In this document: piece after piece, positions 16,310 through 24,369 of the stretch | Numbering within the stretch: position 1 is the stretch's first letter | Layout: each line of letters opens with the position of its first letter | Assembly: GCA_005778405.1 (NCBI GenBank) | Contig: SXOA01000075.1 | Location: 1 to 33,892, forward strand | Reading direction: 5' to 3' | Source of the DNA: Planctomycetaceae bacterium | GTDB taxonomy: Bacteria > Planctomycetota > Planctomycetia > Pirellulales > Pirellulaceae | DNA length: 33,892 nucleotides | The notes under the pieces: generated by a model | Databases searched by the model: none | The model's input: only the letters and a program-made list of their open reading frames with translations | Told to the model about the DNA's origin: nothing | Position numbers and translations under genes: made by a program

Positions 16310-16654
16310 ATGCCCTCCAAAACCATCTTCAAACGGATCATCGACAAAGAAATACCCGCCAAAATCCTGTACGAAGACGAGCTCTGCCTCGCCTTTGCCG
16401 ATCTGAATCCCCAGGCTCCCACTCACCTCCTGGTCATTCCCAAGAAGGAAGTCAAATCGATCGCCGACCTGGAAAACGACGACCTAGCTCTGGCGGGACA
16501 TCTCTTTCTCGTCTGCCGCAACCTGGCCAGCAAGCTTGGCCTGGGGAACGGCTATCGCATTGTCACGAATATTGGAGCCGATGGCGGCCAGTCGGTTGAG
16601 CACCTGCATCTGCATCTGCTCGGCGGCAGGTCCATGGCCTGGCCGCCGGGATAA
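16310..16654 (+). CDS. HIT-family (HinT-like) nucleotide hydrolase/phosphoramidase
   Basis: The 114-aa cytoplasmic protein is a histidine-triad hydrolase. The motif HLHLHLLGG gives H98, H100 and H102, with H102 expected to be the nucleophile. The N-terminal half has the usual [18 protein letters not shown] and the loop [17 protein letters not shown]. Length and C-terminal Trp (MAWPPG) match HinT. HinT enzymes cleave AMP-lysine or adenosine phosphoramidates. The gene is divergent from the L,D-transpeptidase and is followed 9 nt later by the zinc-ribbon gene. There is no clear Shine-Dalgarno. Confidence 0.93.
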   Translation: MPSKTIFKRIIDKEIPAKILYEDELCLAFADLNPQAPTHLLVIPKKEVKSIADLENDDLALAGHLFLVCRNLASKLGLGNGYRIVTNIGADGGQSVEHLHLHLLGGRSMAWPPG

Positions 16655-16663
16655 GGGATTCCC

Positions 16664-17143
16664 ATGGTCATCGATTGCCCGCACTGTTTTACCAAGGTCA
16701 TTTCCAAGCCGGATGGTTCGTGCCCGGCCTGCCAGGGGAACACTCGGGCTAGCACCGCCCCCACCGATCACACTGCCGTCCGCATCGCACACGGCGAGGA
16801 ACTTCCCCTCATCTGCTGCGGCTGCGGCGGGCCCGCCGACCACTATCACACAATCACGCAACATTCGTCCGAAGGGCGGGCGGAAGGCGCGGGGGTGATG
16901 GCCCTGCTGCTCGCTCTCATCAGTTGGCCAGCGGCTCTTTTGATGTTCGTCCGCGGCTTACAAGAAACCAGCGTGGTGCGGGTCAAGCTCCCATTCTGCT
17001 CACGCTGCCGGCAACTTGGTGCTCCCACGCCCAAATACGTCGACTTCAAGAACGCCCGCATGACATTCATCGTTCACAAACGCCTGAAAGAAGCCATCGA
17101 CCCCACTGGCGGCACGGAATGGGCCATCCCACTACGGGAATAG
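16664..17143 (+). CDS. Zinc-ribbon membrane protein, function unknown
   Basis: The 159-aa protein has two CxxC pairs at the N-terminus (CPHC at 5-8, CPAC at 20-23), a CCGCGG at about 51-56, and a later CSRC pair. Between them lies one hydrophobic segment (GVMALLLALISWPAALLMFV, about residues 76-95). It is probably a small inner-membrane protein with zinc-binding cytoplasmic parts. It starts 9 nt after the HIT gene and is likely in the same transcript. I do not recognise a named family. Confidence 0.72.
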   Translation: MVIDCPHCFTKVISKPDGSCPACQGNTRASTAPTDHTAVRIAHGEELPLICCGCGGPADHYHTITQHSSEGRAEGAGVMALLLALISWPAALLMFVRGLQETSVVRVKLPFCSRCRQLGAPTPKYVDFKNARMTFIVHKRLKEAIDPTGGTEWAIPLRE

Positions 17144-17243
17144 CGGGCCACGAATTACCGGTCAATAATGGCCGAATTCCAGCGAATAACCTCCCAGTGT
17201 CACTCCCCAACTCTCGATCTCTCATTCTCGTCGTCTTGGCCCC

Positions 17244-17849
17244 ATGGAATTCGCCCTCTCCCTCTGCTTGGGCATCGGCCTGTCAGCCGCCTGCGGCTTT
17301 CGGGTCTTCGTGCCGATGCTGGGGATGAGCGTAGCTTCGATGGCGGGGCACTTGGAACTTTCCAGCGGGTTTGAGTGGATTGGAACACTTCCCGCCTTGA
17401 TCTGCTTCCTAGCGGCGACCTCACTGGAAATCGTCGCCTATTACGTCCCCTGGCTCGACAACCTACTCGATACCATCGCCACTCCCGCCGCCGTCGTCGC
17501 CGGCACCATCACGCTGGCGGCCACCATTGCCCCGACGCCAATGGCCACGGAAATGTCTCCGCTCCTGCGCTGGTCGCTGGCCTTCATCGCGGGGGGGTCG
17601 GTCGCCGCCATCATTCAGCTTGGCACGGTCACCCTCCGCGGAACTTCCACTCTCACCACCGCGGGGCTGGGGAACTTCATCGTCTCTACGCTGGAACTCG
17701 TCCTCTCAGTGGCGACCACAATTCTGGCCATCGCCCTGCCGATTGTCTGCCTGCTCCTCGTTATCCCCGTCACAGGGCTGCTGGTGCGGCGGCGATTGAG
17801 CCGCCGTAAAGTTGCCCCACCAGCCGTTGCGGTCAAGCCCAAGGCCTGA
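17244..17849 (+). CDS. DUF4126 integral membrane protein
   Basis: The 201-aa protein has about five hydrophobic helices and the conserved N-terminus of DUF4126 (GIGLSAACGFRVFVPMLGMSV), with further helices near residues 45-70, 80-100, 115-140 and 150-190. The tail is basic (VRRRLSRRK). No function is established for the family. It lies 100 nt after the zinc-ribbon gene on the same strand and converges with spoVG after 30 nt. Confidence 0.85.
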   Translation: MEFALSLCLGIGLSAACGFRVFVPMLGMSVASMAGHLELSSGFEWIGTLPALICFLAATSLEIVAYYVPWLDNLLDTIATPAAVVAGTITLAATIAPTPMATEMSPLLRWSLAFIAGGSVAAIIQLGTVTLRGTSTLTTAGLGNFIVSTLELVLSVATTILAIALPIVCLLLVIPVTGLLVRRRLSRRKVAPPAVAVKPKA

Positions 17850-17879
17850 TCCGCAGTGAGGTCGAAGTCGCCGGTGAGC

Positions 17880-18620
17880 TTAGAAAATCCCTTCGCCAAA
17901 TCCCTTTCTTTTGGGTAGCGGAGTGGAAGCGGCTGGCGTTGCGGACGACGTCACTTCGCGTTTCGATTCCTCCCTGATGGTTCCTCGCGAACTCGCGGGG
18001 GGAATGTGGGGACCGGGGATGGCGGACTCCGTCCCGGCCGGCGCTTGTTGAACGCCCATTGGGGAATGCGTCGACGAATCGACCTGGGGAGCAGCGATGT
18101 GCGGAGCCGGGATGTCTTTCTGAGCAGGCTCCACGTGCGAACCCGCGGGCATGCCCGCGGGAGTGCCGCGACGCTCTTCGGTGTAGGCAACCGGGTCGAT
18201 GTCGTCGTCGTAATCGTCGTCGTAACGGCTCATGTAGCCCGGCTGCTTGGCCCGCTCCTGTTCGGCGCGGTATTCGGCGATGACCCGGGATTGAATCATC
18301 TCGCGGCAGGTGGAGTTAATGGGGTGGGCGATGTCGGCATAAAGCTTGGCACGTCCCTCCGAGTCGCGCAGCATGGGAACTTCCCGCTGCCGGTTCCCGC
18401 ACTGGTTGCAGTAGTTTGCCTTGAGATGATTCTTGCTACCGCAACTGTGGCAATGGCCGGTCAGCTTGCGGCTGGGCATGGCGACGAAAGGGCCGCTGGT
18501 CCCTTCGATGATTTTCAGGTCGCGAACGACAAAGCTGTCGTCGAAGGTGACGGAACAGAAGCCCTGAAGGCGGTCGTCCGAATCCTCCATGAGCTTGATG
18601 CGAACCTCGGTAATCTCCAT
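17880..18620 (-). CDS. spoVG: SpoVG-family protein with inserted zinc ribbon
   Basis: The 246-aa protein has the SpoVG core in two parts. Residues 1-52 ([10 protein letters not shown] ... [10 protein letters not shown]) and about 93-118 ([24 protein letters not shown]) match the RNA/DNA-binding regulator SpoVG. Where SpoVG has only a short loop, this protein carries CHSC (57-60) and CNQC (71-74), a four-cysteine zinc ribbon. The C-terminal 120 or so residues are low-complexity (an acidic DDDYDDD patch, then Pro/Ser-rich). SpoVG of Bacillus is a site-specific nucleic-acid-binding regulator; the same biochemical role is inferred here. GGGAG lies 8 nt before the ATG. It lies 65 nt after ispE, echoing the Firmicutes ispE-spoVG neighbourhood. 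Confidence 0.9.
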   Translation of the reverse strand: MEITEVRIKLMEDSDDRLQGFCSVTFDDSFVVRDLKIIEGTSGPFVAMPSRKLTGHCHSCGSKNHLKANYCNQCGNRQREVPMLRDSEGRAKLYADIAHPINSTCREMIQSRVIAEYRAEQERAKQPGYMSRYDDDYDDDIDPVAYTEERRGTPAGMPAGSHVEPAQKDIPAPHIAAPQVDSSTHSPMGVQQAPAGTESAIPGPHIPPASSRGTIREESKREVTSSATPAASTPLPKRKGFGEGIF

Positions 18621-18685
18621 GGCGTTACTCCCTTTGATGCCACGCCCATTCCTGAACGGGCGAGGTTGAAGTCCTCTGTGTTTCC

Positions 18686-19591
18686 TTATCCGATCGTGGT
18701 CGTCGCCGTCACCATTCCAATTCGTTTGCTTCGCAGTCTGCCGGCTACGCGGCGGGCATGCCGGGCATTTTCACAGATGCCAAAATAACTCGAACCGCTG
18801 CCGCTCAGCTGTTGGGCGATGCAGCCGGCGTTTTCAAATTCCTGCCGCAGCCGGCCAATCCACGGGGTGAGCTGTGAGGCCGGCTCTTCCAGTCGATTGA
18901 CCAAAGCGGATTTGATGTCCTTCCAGCTTCCACTCCGCAGGCCGGATTGTAGCTTCTGGACGCCAATCGGTGTGCTGGCTGGGCGGCAACGCTGGTAAAC
19001 CTCCGGCGTGGAAAGCCCGACTGGCGGCCGGACAACCACGACGTGCAGATGGATCGGCCCGTTTTTTTCAATCTGCTCGCCGCGACCGCGACACACAGCG
19101 CTGCCGCTTCCCAGGAAGAAAGGAATGTCACTGCCGAGTTCGGCGGCTAATCTCATCAGTCGCTCGCGGCTCCAATTCAGTTCCCAGGCAATGTTGGCCG
19201 CGACCAGCACCGCGGCGGCATCGCTGGAAGCTCCTCCCAGTCCAGCGGCGGACGGAATTCGCTTCACGAGGCAAATCTCCGCCCCCCGCCCACAGCCACT
19301 TCGCTGCTGCAAAAGGTTTGCCGCTTTGAAGACAATATTTTGTTCTGACGGAGGTAAGTCGCCGAGGGAATCCTGCTGATGTCCCCTCTGTCCCGCTGCC
19401 CAGCGGCAATCAAGTTGAATTTCAGGCGACTGGGTTGCCCGGAACGCGAGCGAATCGTAGAGCCCAATCCGAGTCATCAGGGTTTCAATCTCGTGATATC
19501 CATCGGGCCGTTTAGCCAGGATTTCGAGAAAAAGATTGAGCTTGGCGGGTGCCTGCACTTCGACTCGATCTGCTGCGATACGGACAAGCAT
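18686..19591 (-). CDS. ispE: 4-diphosphocytidyl-2-C-methyl-D-erythritol kinase (IspE)
   Basis: This is the MEP-pathway enzyme that phosphorylates CDP-methylerythritol with ATP in isoprenoid synthesis, in the cytoplasm. The 301-aa protein shows GHMP-kinase motifs: [11 protein letters not shown] near the N-terminus, the ATP loop [15 protein letters not shown], and the C-terminal [12 protein letters not shown]. The length is normal. The ATG at 19591 is preferred (AGGG 4 nt upstream); a GTG at 19606 would add five residues. Downstream, spoVG is on the same strand 65 nt away and could be co-transcribed. Confidence 0.93.
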   Translation of the reverse strand: MLVRIAADRVEVQAPAKLNLFLEILAKRPDGYHEIETLMTRIGLYDSLAFRATQSPEIQLDCRWAAGQRGHQQDSLGDLPPSEQNIVFKAANLLQQRSGCGRGAEICLVKRIPSAAGLGGASSDAAAVLVAANIAWELNWSRERLMRLAAELGSDIPFFLGSGSAVCRGRGEQIEKNGPIHLHVVVVRPPVGLSTPEVYQRCRPASTPIGVQKLQSGLRSGSWKDIKSALVNRLEEPASQLTPWIGRLRQEFENAGCIAQQLSGSGSSYFGICENARHARRVAGRLRSKRIGMVTATTTIG

Positions 19592-19785
19592 TGGCCCTGC
19601 CGCCACCCTGAGGCGGCGCGTCTGCTAAGAGACCATGTGACTCAAGGCGGTAGGGAACAGCCAGGCGAAGAAAATCGTGATGCTGCATCGAGTGAGTACC
19701 GTTCCACCACTAGGAAATTGTACCGATGCCGCGTGCGGGGTCAATCTGAAAGGGGACATTCCACGCGCAACAAACCCGCAGCACC

Positions 19786-19814
19786 AGCGAGGAAAGTCCG
19801 CGATCTTCCTCGCT
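19786..19814 (-). terminator. Stem-loop after the 190-aa membrane protein gene
   Basis: A perfect 9-bp stem (AGCGAGGAA and TTCCTCGCT) with an 11-nt loop begins 20 nt after the stop at 19834. There is no U-tract, so it may be a factor-independent stabiliser or terminator of the cluster. The rest of the 240-nt gap to ispE shows no gene. Confidence 0.4.
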
Positions 19815-19833
19815 GTCACTTTGGTTTTGTGCT

Positions 19834-20406
19834 TCATTCTGCTTTCTGCTGATAAAACTCTTTCTGGAAATCTTCGTGAGCATAATCCTCCACGGTCCAG
19901 CGGCCGTCCGGTTCCCGCCGCATGTGCAGAATGATGCGGCGACGGATGGGGGCTTCTTTTGTCGCGCTCCCGCTCATTCCTTGGTACTTGAAGTCTCCCG
20001 CCGCTGCCGCCAGGAAAGTGACTCTCGCCGAGCGGGGCTGGTCCTTGGCGTTGACCTCAATCTCCGGCTGTGACGTGATGCGGCACTCGGTGAACACATA
20101 GTTGGGTAATTCCCCCTGCACCTTCTGCTGGAGCTGCGGTGAGCCGGAATAAATGTGCTGCCGCACCGCCTGGTGGTTGTTCGCTTCCACGTCCCGGGTG
20201 ATCTGCAGCACGGTCGCCTCAATCGCTTCGCGGTCGCTGATGACCATCCGCTCCATGATGAGCAGTCCCACAAAGATGCCAAAAGCCGCGGCCAACGCGT
20301 ACAGCACCTCCTTGCGGCCAGACATCACCCAGGCAATGCCGATCGGAACGCAGAACACCAGCCCCAAAACAGCCACATACACCGGTCGGTCGAAGAGCCA
20401 GTTCAT
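19834..20406 (-). CDS. Membrane-anchored protein with SnoaL/NTF2-like soluble part, unknown
   Basis: The 190-aa protein has two N-terminal membrane helices (about residues 9-28 and 34-54). A soluble domain of about 135 residues follows, whose pattern (a leading helix DREAIEATVLQITRDVEANN, then strands ending in DGRWTVEDYAHEDF) resembles NTF2/SnoaL-like folds. This is an impression, not a firm match. The ATG at 20406 has GAGGAG 3 nt upstream and overlaps the stop of the preceding gene (ATGA), so the two are translationally coupled. An in-frame upstream start inside the preceding gene was rejected. Confidence 0.78.
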   Translation of the reverse strand: MNWLFDRPVYVAVLGLVFCVPIGIAWVMSGRKEVLYALAAAFGIFVGLLIMERMVISDREAIEATVLQITRDVEANNHQAVRQHIYSGSPQLQQKVQGELPNYVFTECRITSQPEIEVNAKDQPRSARVTFLAAAAGDFKYQGMSGSATKEAPIRRRIILHMRREPDGRWTVEDYAHEDFQKEFYQQKAE

Positions 20407-20789
20407 AAACTCCTCTTTTCTGCCAAAGACCGTTTGCGAGTCCACCAAAACACTCCCCAAGCGATTGCGGTCACTGTCGACAATCCCGCATACAGAGGCC
20501 ACAGCGTGATGATCCCATCTTCTGGCGTCGAAAGTTCATCGCTCCGCTCCTCGCCGCTGCGGATCTGCAAAGCCCGTTCGCGCCCCTGAAACTGCTGCTC
20601 AAGTTGCGCTTGCCGAGCGGCAAACTTGGGCCCCGCGAACGACAACGCCACCAGAGCGAACATCCCGAACAAATACCCCCAAAACCACGGCGACTCCGTC
20701 ACGGCGCTATTTCGCAGCGTGAGCAAAAACGGCACGCCCGCAAAGAGCACCAGCAGCGGCAAGAGGAGAAGGGTGTAGGAGAAAGACAT
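20403..20789 (-). CDS. Small three-helix membrane protein, unknown
   Basis: The 128-aa protein has helices at about residues 4-25, 34-53 and 92-116, with a charged Gln/Glu/Arg-rich stretch between the second and third (RQAQLEQQFQGRERALQIRS). It starts at ATG 20789, 7 nt after the stop of the zinc-ribbon protein gene, and its TGA overlaps the ATG of the next gene. The same frame stays open far upstream, but those residues run antiparallel to the zinc-ribbon frame and are not coding. The three genes form a compact operon. No family recognised. Confidence 0.72.
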   Translation of the reverse strand: MSFSYTLLLLPLLVLFAGVPFLLTLRNSAVTESPWFWGYLFGMFALVALSFAGPKFAARQAQLEQQFQGRERALQIRSGEERSDELSTPEDGIITLWPLYAGLSTVTAIAWGVFWWTRKRSLAEKRSL

Positions 20790-20796
20790 GCCACCA

Positions 20797-21114
20797 TTAT
20801 AGCCGAGGGGGAGTTGGTGATTCTCGGCCGGCTGGATTCGGCTGCTGGGCGGCATTGTCGTGGAGGAATTGTCGCAGTTGAGAGTCCGACACCAGATAGA
20901 GCTCCACGAATCCGCATTGCCTACAAGCGAATCCCAGCATGATCTCATTCGGAACGGCACGAGGCATAAACGTGTGACCGCCGAAAATACCGGCGATCTC
21001 TTGTGGCAACTGATCCGACCAGCGTGTAATGAAAAGGCCCCCCTTTGATCCAGTCTCGACCGGAAACCCCGGCTGCATTTGAGAACTGCATTTTGGGCAT
21101 GTTTTGGGTGGCAT
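20797..21114 (-). CDS. Zinc-ribbon protein (DUF6487-like)
   Basis: The 105-aa protein has CPKC at residues 6-9 and CRQC at about 64-67, giving a four-cysteine metal site. Between them lie Trp (RWSD) and the sequence GGHTFMPRAVPNEIMLGFACRQCGFVELY. This layout (CPKC, a variable centre, then C-x-x-C-G) fits the small PF20097/DUF6487 family. The first gene of a three-gene minus-strand cluster, it lies 7 nt before the next. The role is unknown. Confidence 0.75.
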   Translation of the reverse strand: MPPKTCPKCSSQMQPGFPVETGSKGGLFITRWSDQLPQEIAGIFGGHTFMPRAVPNEIMLGFACRQCGFVELYLVSDSQLRQFLHDNAAQQPNPAGRESPTPPRL

Positions 21115-21266
21115 GAGGCTGTGTCCAACAAGTATTTAGCCGCGAGTTCCAGATAGACATTGAAGAGTGCATACGCCACTGCCAATGGCCAAAGTCGGCG
21201 CACCAGCAGGAGGACGACTCCGTACATCAACGCGAATACCAGCGAGTAAACGAGCCCCGCGACATC
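21114..21266 (-). pseudogene. Possible remnant of a CPBP/CAAX-type membrane protease
   Basis: An open stretch directly after an in-frame TGA encodes a hydrophobic segment: GLVYSLVFALMYGVVLLLV, then RRLWPLAVAYALFNVYLEL. This resembles the last conserved region of CPBP intramembrane proteases (a Gly-rich helix, R-x-LW, then A-H-A-x-x-N), with the usual histidine replaced by tyrosine. No matching upstream part is found: the next 150 bases hold only GC-rich hairpins. It overlaps the start of the zinc-ribbon gene in another frame. It could instead be a small membrane peptide started by TTG at 21230. Confidence 0.3.
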
Positions 21267-21304
21267 TCAATAAGCTAGCGGAATTGCCGAGTTGCAACGA
21301 GGCA

Positions 21305-21345
21305 GCGCCCTTTTTTGACAGGGCGCGAAGGGCGGAACTGCCCTT
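21305..21345. repeat. Two tandem hairpins upstream of the SPOR-like gene
   Basis: GCGCCC and GGGCGC (21305-21326) surround a 10-nt loop containing six T. Immediately after, AAGGGC and GCCCTT (21328-21345) surround a 6-nt loop. Both stems are perfect. They lie in the divergent gap and may end minus-strand read-through or structure the plus-strand leader. Confidence 0.35.
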
Positions 21346-21426
21346 GGCCCTCCGCTGGCCGTTTGCTATCTTCCCGCCGCTTCTCTCTCCCCGTTCCGGG
21401 CTCGATTCTCGACATTGGAGGCTGCC

Positions 21427-22614
21427 ATGCGCTCTTACACTCTTGTTCGCCGGGCTTTGCTGGCGGCTGTGGTTTTGTCCGGGCCGGTCATGGTGAATTC
21501 AATTCTTGCCGCGCCGCCGTGGGCGAAACTGATTCCCTATACCAAGGTCGAAGCCGATCCGGACAAGGACTATGAGCTGACGGAGTCGCACGGCCCCTGG
21601 ATGGTCATGTGCACCAGCTTCACCGGCGGCATCGAAGCGGAAGAGCAGGCCCACAACCTGGTGCTGGAGCTCCGCCAGAAGTATCACCTGTCGGCCTTCA
21701 TCTATCGCAAGCATTTTGACATGGGAGCCCCCGAGATCGGCCTGGGTCTCAATCGGTACGGCGGCCAGAAAATCATGCGGAACAGCAACGCCTATAAACG
21801 GGACGAAATTGCGGTCCTTGTCGGCAATTATCATTCGGTCGACCAGCCGGACATCGAGAAGGCTTTACAGAACATCAAAACGATGCAGCCCGATACCCTA
21901 AACCCCAAGAAAACGGGTGAGAAATCGCTGCAAACGTGGGGCACGATCCGAGGGATGTACCGCGAGACCAGAAAGATGCTGGACGAGACCGGAAAAATGC
22001 TCCAGAAGAAAGAAAAAGGGCCCATGGGGAATGCTTTCGTCACGCGCAACCCGCTCCTGCCGGAAGAGTATTTCGCTCCCAAAGGGCTCGACCCGTTTAT
22101 CGTGGAGCTCAATCGGGGCGTGAAATACAGCCTGCTCAAGTGCCCAGGAAAATATACGGTCAAGGTGGCGTCCTTCCGCGGCGTGGAATCGATGAAGCCC
22201 ACGGAATTTGATCAGTTGGCGGGCAAAGCGTTCAAAACCGGCGATGAGCAATACAAGGGAATGGCGAAAATCGACATTGCCGCGGACAAAGCTGCCCGCC
22301 TGACGAAAGCCCTACGGGACAAAGGAGTGGAAGCCTATGAATTCCACGACCGGACCGAGAGCATGGTCTGCATTGGCTCGTTTGATTCCGTCGGCGATCC
22401 GCGCGACGACGGCAAGATTGAAATCAACCCCGGCATCCACCGGCTGATGGAGACGTATGGCCCGGAAAAACGCTTCGTTCCCGGCCAGACGCAGGCCTAT
22501 CTGCAGCCGCGGTTTCTCGAAGGCATTCCCTTCGACCCTCAGCCGCTACCAGTGGTGGTGCCAAAACAATCCATTGCCAGGGACTACGCGCGGCAGGCGA
22601 GCTATGAGGAGTAG
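21427..22614 (+). CDS. Secreted protein with two SPOR-like halves, unknown
   Basis: The 395-aa protein has a signal peptide (RSYTLVRRALLAAVVLSG ..., cleavage near residue 28 after SILA). Two similar regions follow: near the N-terminus GPWMVMCTSFTGGIEAEEQAHNL with LRQKYHLSAFIYRK, and near the C-terminus GKYTVKVASFRGVES with LTKALRDKGVEAYEFHDR. Each resembles the beta-alpha-beta unit of SPOR domains, which bind denuded septal peptidoglycan; the second ends in VCIGSFDS. The match is by eye and the spacing in the second half is longer than usual. The ATG at 21427 is chosen because GGAGG lies 5 nt upstream; an in-frame TTG 12 nt earlier was rejected. Confidence 0.78.
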   Translation: MRSYTLVRRALLAAVVLSGPVMVNSILAAPPWAKLIPYTKVEADPDKDYELTESHGPWMVMCTSFTGGIEAEEQAHNLVLELRQKYHLSAFIYRKHFDMGAPEIGLGLNRYGGQKIMRNSNAYKRDEIAVLVGNYHSVDQPDIEKALQNIKTMQPDTLNPKKTGEKSLQTWGTIRGMYRETRKMLDETGKMLQKKEKGPMGNAFVTRNPLLPEEYFAPKGLDPFIVELNRGVKYSLLKCPGKYTVKVASFRGVESMKPTEFDQLAGKAFKTGDEQYKGMAKIDIAADKAARLTKALRDKGVEAYEFHDRTESMVCIGSFDSVGDPRDDGKIEINPGIHRLMETYGPEKRFVPGQTQAYLQPRFLEGIPFDPQPLPVVVPKQSIARDYARQASYEE

Positions 22615-22632
22615 AGAGGAAACTCGAAACTC

Positions 22633-22683
22633 GAATGGCGAATTCAAATTCTTTCGCCATTCGTCATTCGGATTTCGTCATTT
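22633..22683. repeat. Word-repeat copy with a perfect hairpin between convergent genes
   Basis: Arms GAATGGCGAA (22633-22642) and TTCGCCATTC (22653-22662) are perfect over 10 bp with a 10-nt loop. The stretch 22648-22683 (TTCGCCATTCGTCATTC then GATTTCGTCATTT) recurs nearly unchanged at 23862-23898. It supplies the last codons (MTKSE) and stop of the serine hydrolase gene. The site also sits 19 nt after the stop of the SPOR-like gene and could act as a two-way terminator, though it lacks a T-run. Confidence 0.6.
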
Positions 22684-23863
22684 CCCCAACCACCGTCCCA
22701 ATCTTCCCAATCAACGGATTCACCAGACCCTTGCCATCCGGATGAACGCGGTTGCTGAGGAAGATGAAGAACAGGTCCTTCTCGGGATCAATCCAGATCG
22801 CGGTCCCGGTGAAACCACCGTGGCCGAAGGCGGCTGGTGAAAGGGAGTCACCTCGGTTGCTGGAGTAGCCAGTCTGCATGTCCCAGCCCAGGCCGCGATG
22901 CCCTTCGTACTGGGTGCCATCGTTGCGGCGTGCGGGGACTTTGTTGGGCGAGGTCATCCGATTCCAGGCGTCTTCGGAGAGGATTCGCTTGCCTCCGTGT
23001 TCGCCGCGACCGAGCATCATGCTCGCATAGATGGCCAGGTCTTCCGCCGTGGAAAAGAGCCCCGCGTGACCTGCGATGCCGCCGAGCTTGAAGGCTCGCG
23101 GATCGTGGACTTCTCCCAGCATCCATTTGCCATCTCGCCTTTCCGTTGGGGCAGCTCGCTGCTTTAACTCATCCCCCGGAAGGTAGGAGGTCTCTTGCAT
23201 TCCCAGCGGCTGGAAAATGTGTTCGCGCGAAAATTCGTGGACGTTTTTACCGCTGAGCTTTTTAATGAGCTCGCCCAGAACGACGAAGTTCATGTCGCTG
23301 TAGGCGAAGCGTTCTCCGGGCGGATTCTGGGGCTTTAGCGCGAAGACCCGCTGCAAGGCTTTCTCCACACCGTCGTCATAGTCCTTGATGCTGTTGTCGG
23401 GAATCAGGCCGCTGACATGAATGAGAAGCTGCCGCACGGTGACTTTTTCTTTGCCCCCGACGACGAATTCCGGCAGGTAAGTCGCGACCGGTTCGTCGAG
23501 CTTCAGTTTCCCCTGGTCAACGAGGATCATCACGCTGGTCGCCGTGGCAATCGGTTTGGTGAGCGAGGCCAGGTCGAACAGCGTATCCGTCGTCATCGGT
23601 TGCGGCTCGGGCTCGACTCGCTTATTGCCATAGGCCTTCAGGAGCGCGATCTTGTTCCGCCGACCGACCAGCAACACACAGCCGGGCACTTTCTTCTGAT
23701 CGAGCCCTTCCTGCACGATGGCGTCGATCTGCTGGAGCTTTTCAGCACTCAAACCGGCATCCGCTGGTACACCCAGCGGCAGCCGACCTGGCTCAGTCGC
23801 AACGCAACAACGGACCAGCATCACGACTGCGAGCAAACCCACGTAACGATGGTACTTCTGCAT
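22664..23863 (-). CDS. Secreted beta-lactamase-fold serine hydrolase (class C/EstB-like)
   Basis: The 399-aa precursor has a signal peptide (to about residue 22), then the beta-lactamase/PBP fold. SLTK gives the nucleophile Ser100 and Lys103, YSDMN gives Tyr188, and GHGGFTG near the C-terminus gives the HxG third motif. Relatives include esterases, D-aminopeptidases and peptidoglycan-acting enzymes; a true beta-lactam hydrolase is less likely, and substrate cannot be read. An in-frame ATG at 23875 adds MANE from the repeat; I prefer 23863, which begins the signal peptide. Both the upstream region and the last five codons are made of copies of one intergenic repeat, so the C-terminus was probably reset by it. 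Confidence 0.88.
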   Translation of the reverse strand: MQKYHRYVGLLAVVMLVRCCVATEPGRLPLGVPADAGLSAEKLQQIDAIVQEGLDQKKVPGCVLLVGRRNKIALLKAYGNKRVEPEPQPMTTDTLFDLASLTKPIATATSVMILVDQGKLKLDEPVATYLPEFVVGGKEKVTVRQLLIHVSGLIPDNSIKDYDDGVEKALQRVFALKPQNPPGERFAYSDMNFVVLGELIKKLSGKNVHEFSREHIFQPLGMQETSYLPGDELKQRAAPTERRDGKWMLGEVHDPRAFKLGGIAGHAGLFSTAEDLAIYASMMLGRGEHGGKRILSEDAWNRMTSPNKVPARRNDGTQYEGHRGLGWDMQTGYSSNRGDSLSPAAFGHGGFTGTAIWIDPEKDLFFIFLSNRVHPDGKGLVNPLIGKIGTVVGEMTKSE

Positions 23864-23898
23864 TTCATTCGCCATTCGTCATTCAGACTTCGTCATTT
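23862..23898. repeat. Second copy of the TTCGCCATTCGTCATTC word repeat
   Basis: This copy matches the one at 22648-22683 in the same orientation with a few substitutions (CATTCAGACTTCGTCATTT against CATTCGGATTTCGTCATTT). It covers the translation start region of the serine hydrolase. The two copies therefore bracket the gene. Confidence 0.65.
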
Positions 23899-23950
23899 GC
23901 CTTCCCCGCCTCATCATGGCACAATGAGTTTTTCTGCCAAGGAGCCCTGA

Positions 23951-24310
23951 ATGTCCGACCCGCGTGCGATTTTGGAAACCTTTGAAAACCAGTTCCCCGG
24001 CCGGGATTATGTCATAGAAATCGTCTGCCCGGAATTCACTTCGGTCTGCCCGATGACGGGACAGCCCGATTTCGGCACGCTGACGATTACCTATACGCCG
24101 GACCGTACCTGCGTGGAGCTCAAGAGCCTCAAGCTCTACCTGCAGGGCTTTCGCAATGAAGGGATCTTCTACGAAAACGTCACGAACCGGATCTTCGATG
24201 TTTTGATGGAGATGTTGAAGCCCCGAAGGCTGAAGCTGGCTGCGGCATTTACTCCTCGGGGGGGCATCAGCACGACGGTGACGGTGAGCCATGATTCGGC
24301 GGCTGACTAG
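23951..24310 (+). CDS. queF: NADPH-dependent 7-cyano-7-deazaguanine reductase (QueF)
   Basis: The 119-aa cytoplasmic enzyme reduces preQ0 to preQ1 in queuosine synthesis. The thioimide-forming Cys33 is in [16 protein letters not shown], with D40 behind it, and the QueF signature E-L-K-S-L-K-LY starts at E56 and leads into [12 protein letters not shown]. The length fits the short unimodular (type I, YkvM-like) form. The ATG is preceded by AAGGAGCCCTGA (AGGAG about 7 nt away). No other queuosine gene is nearby. Confidence 0.95.
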   Translation: MSDPRAILETFENQFPGRDYVIEIVCPEFTSVCPMTGQPDFGTLTITYTPDRTCVELKSLKLYLQGFRNEGIFYENVTNRIFDVLMEMLKPRRLKLAAAFTPRGGISTTVTVSHDSAAD

Positions 24311-24369
24311 CGCTCGCAATGGTTACTTGTTCTTCGCTTGCGCTTCAGGCTGATGTCAGAGTGTTCCGC

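Noticed and set aside
19625..19837. 70-codon open frame on the minus strand
   Set aside because: It covers the hairpin after the 190-aa gene and has no coding pattern or ribosome site.
23879..24319. 146-codon open frame on the minus strand
   Set aside because: It is antisense to queF and ends in the repeat-derived MTKSE.
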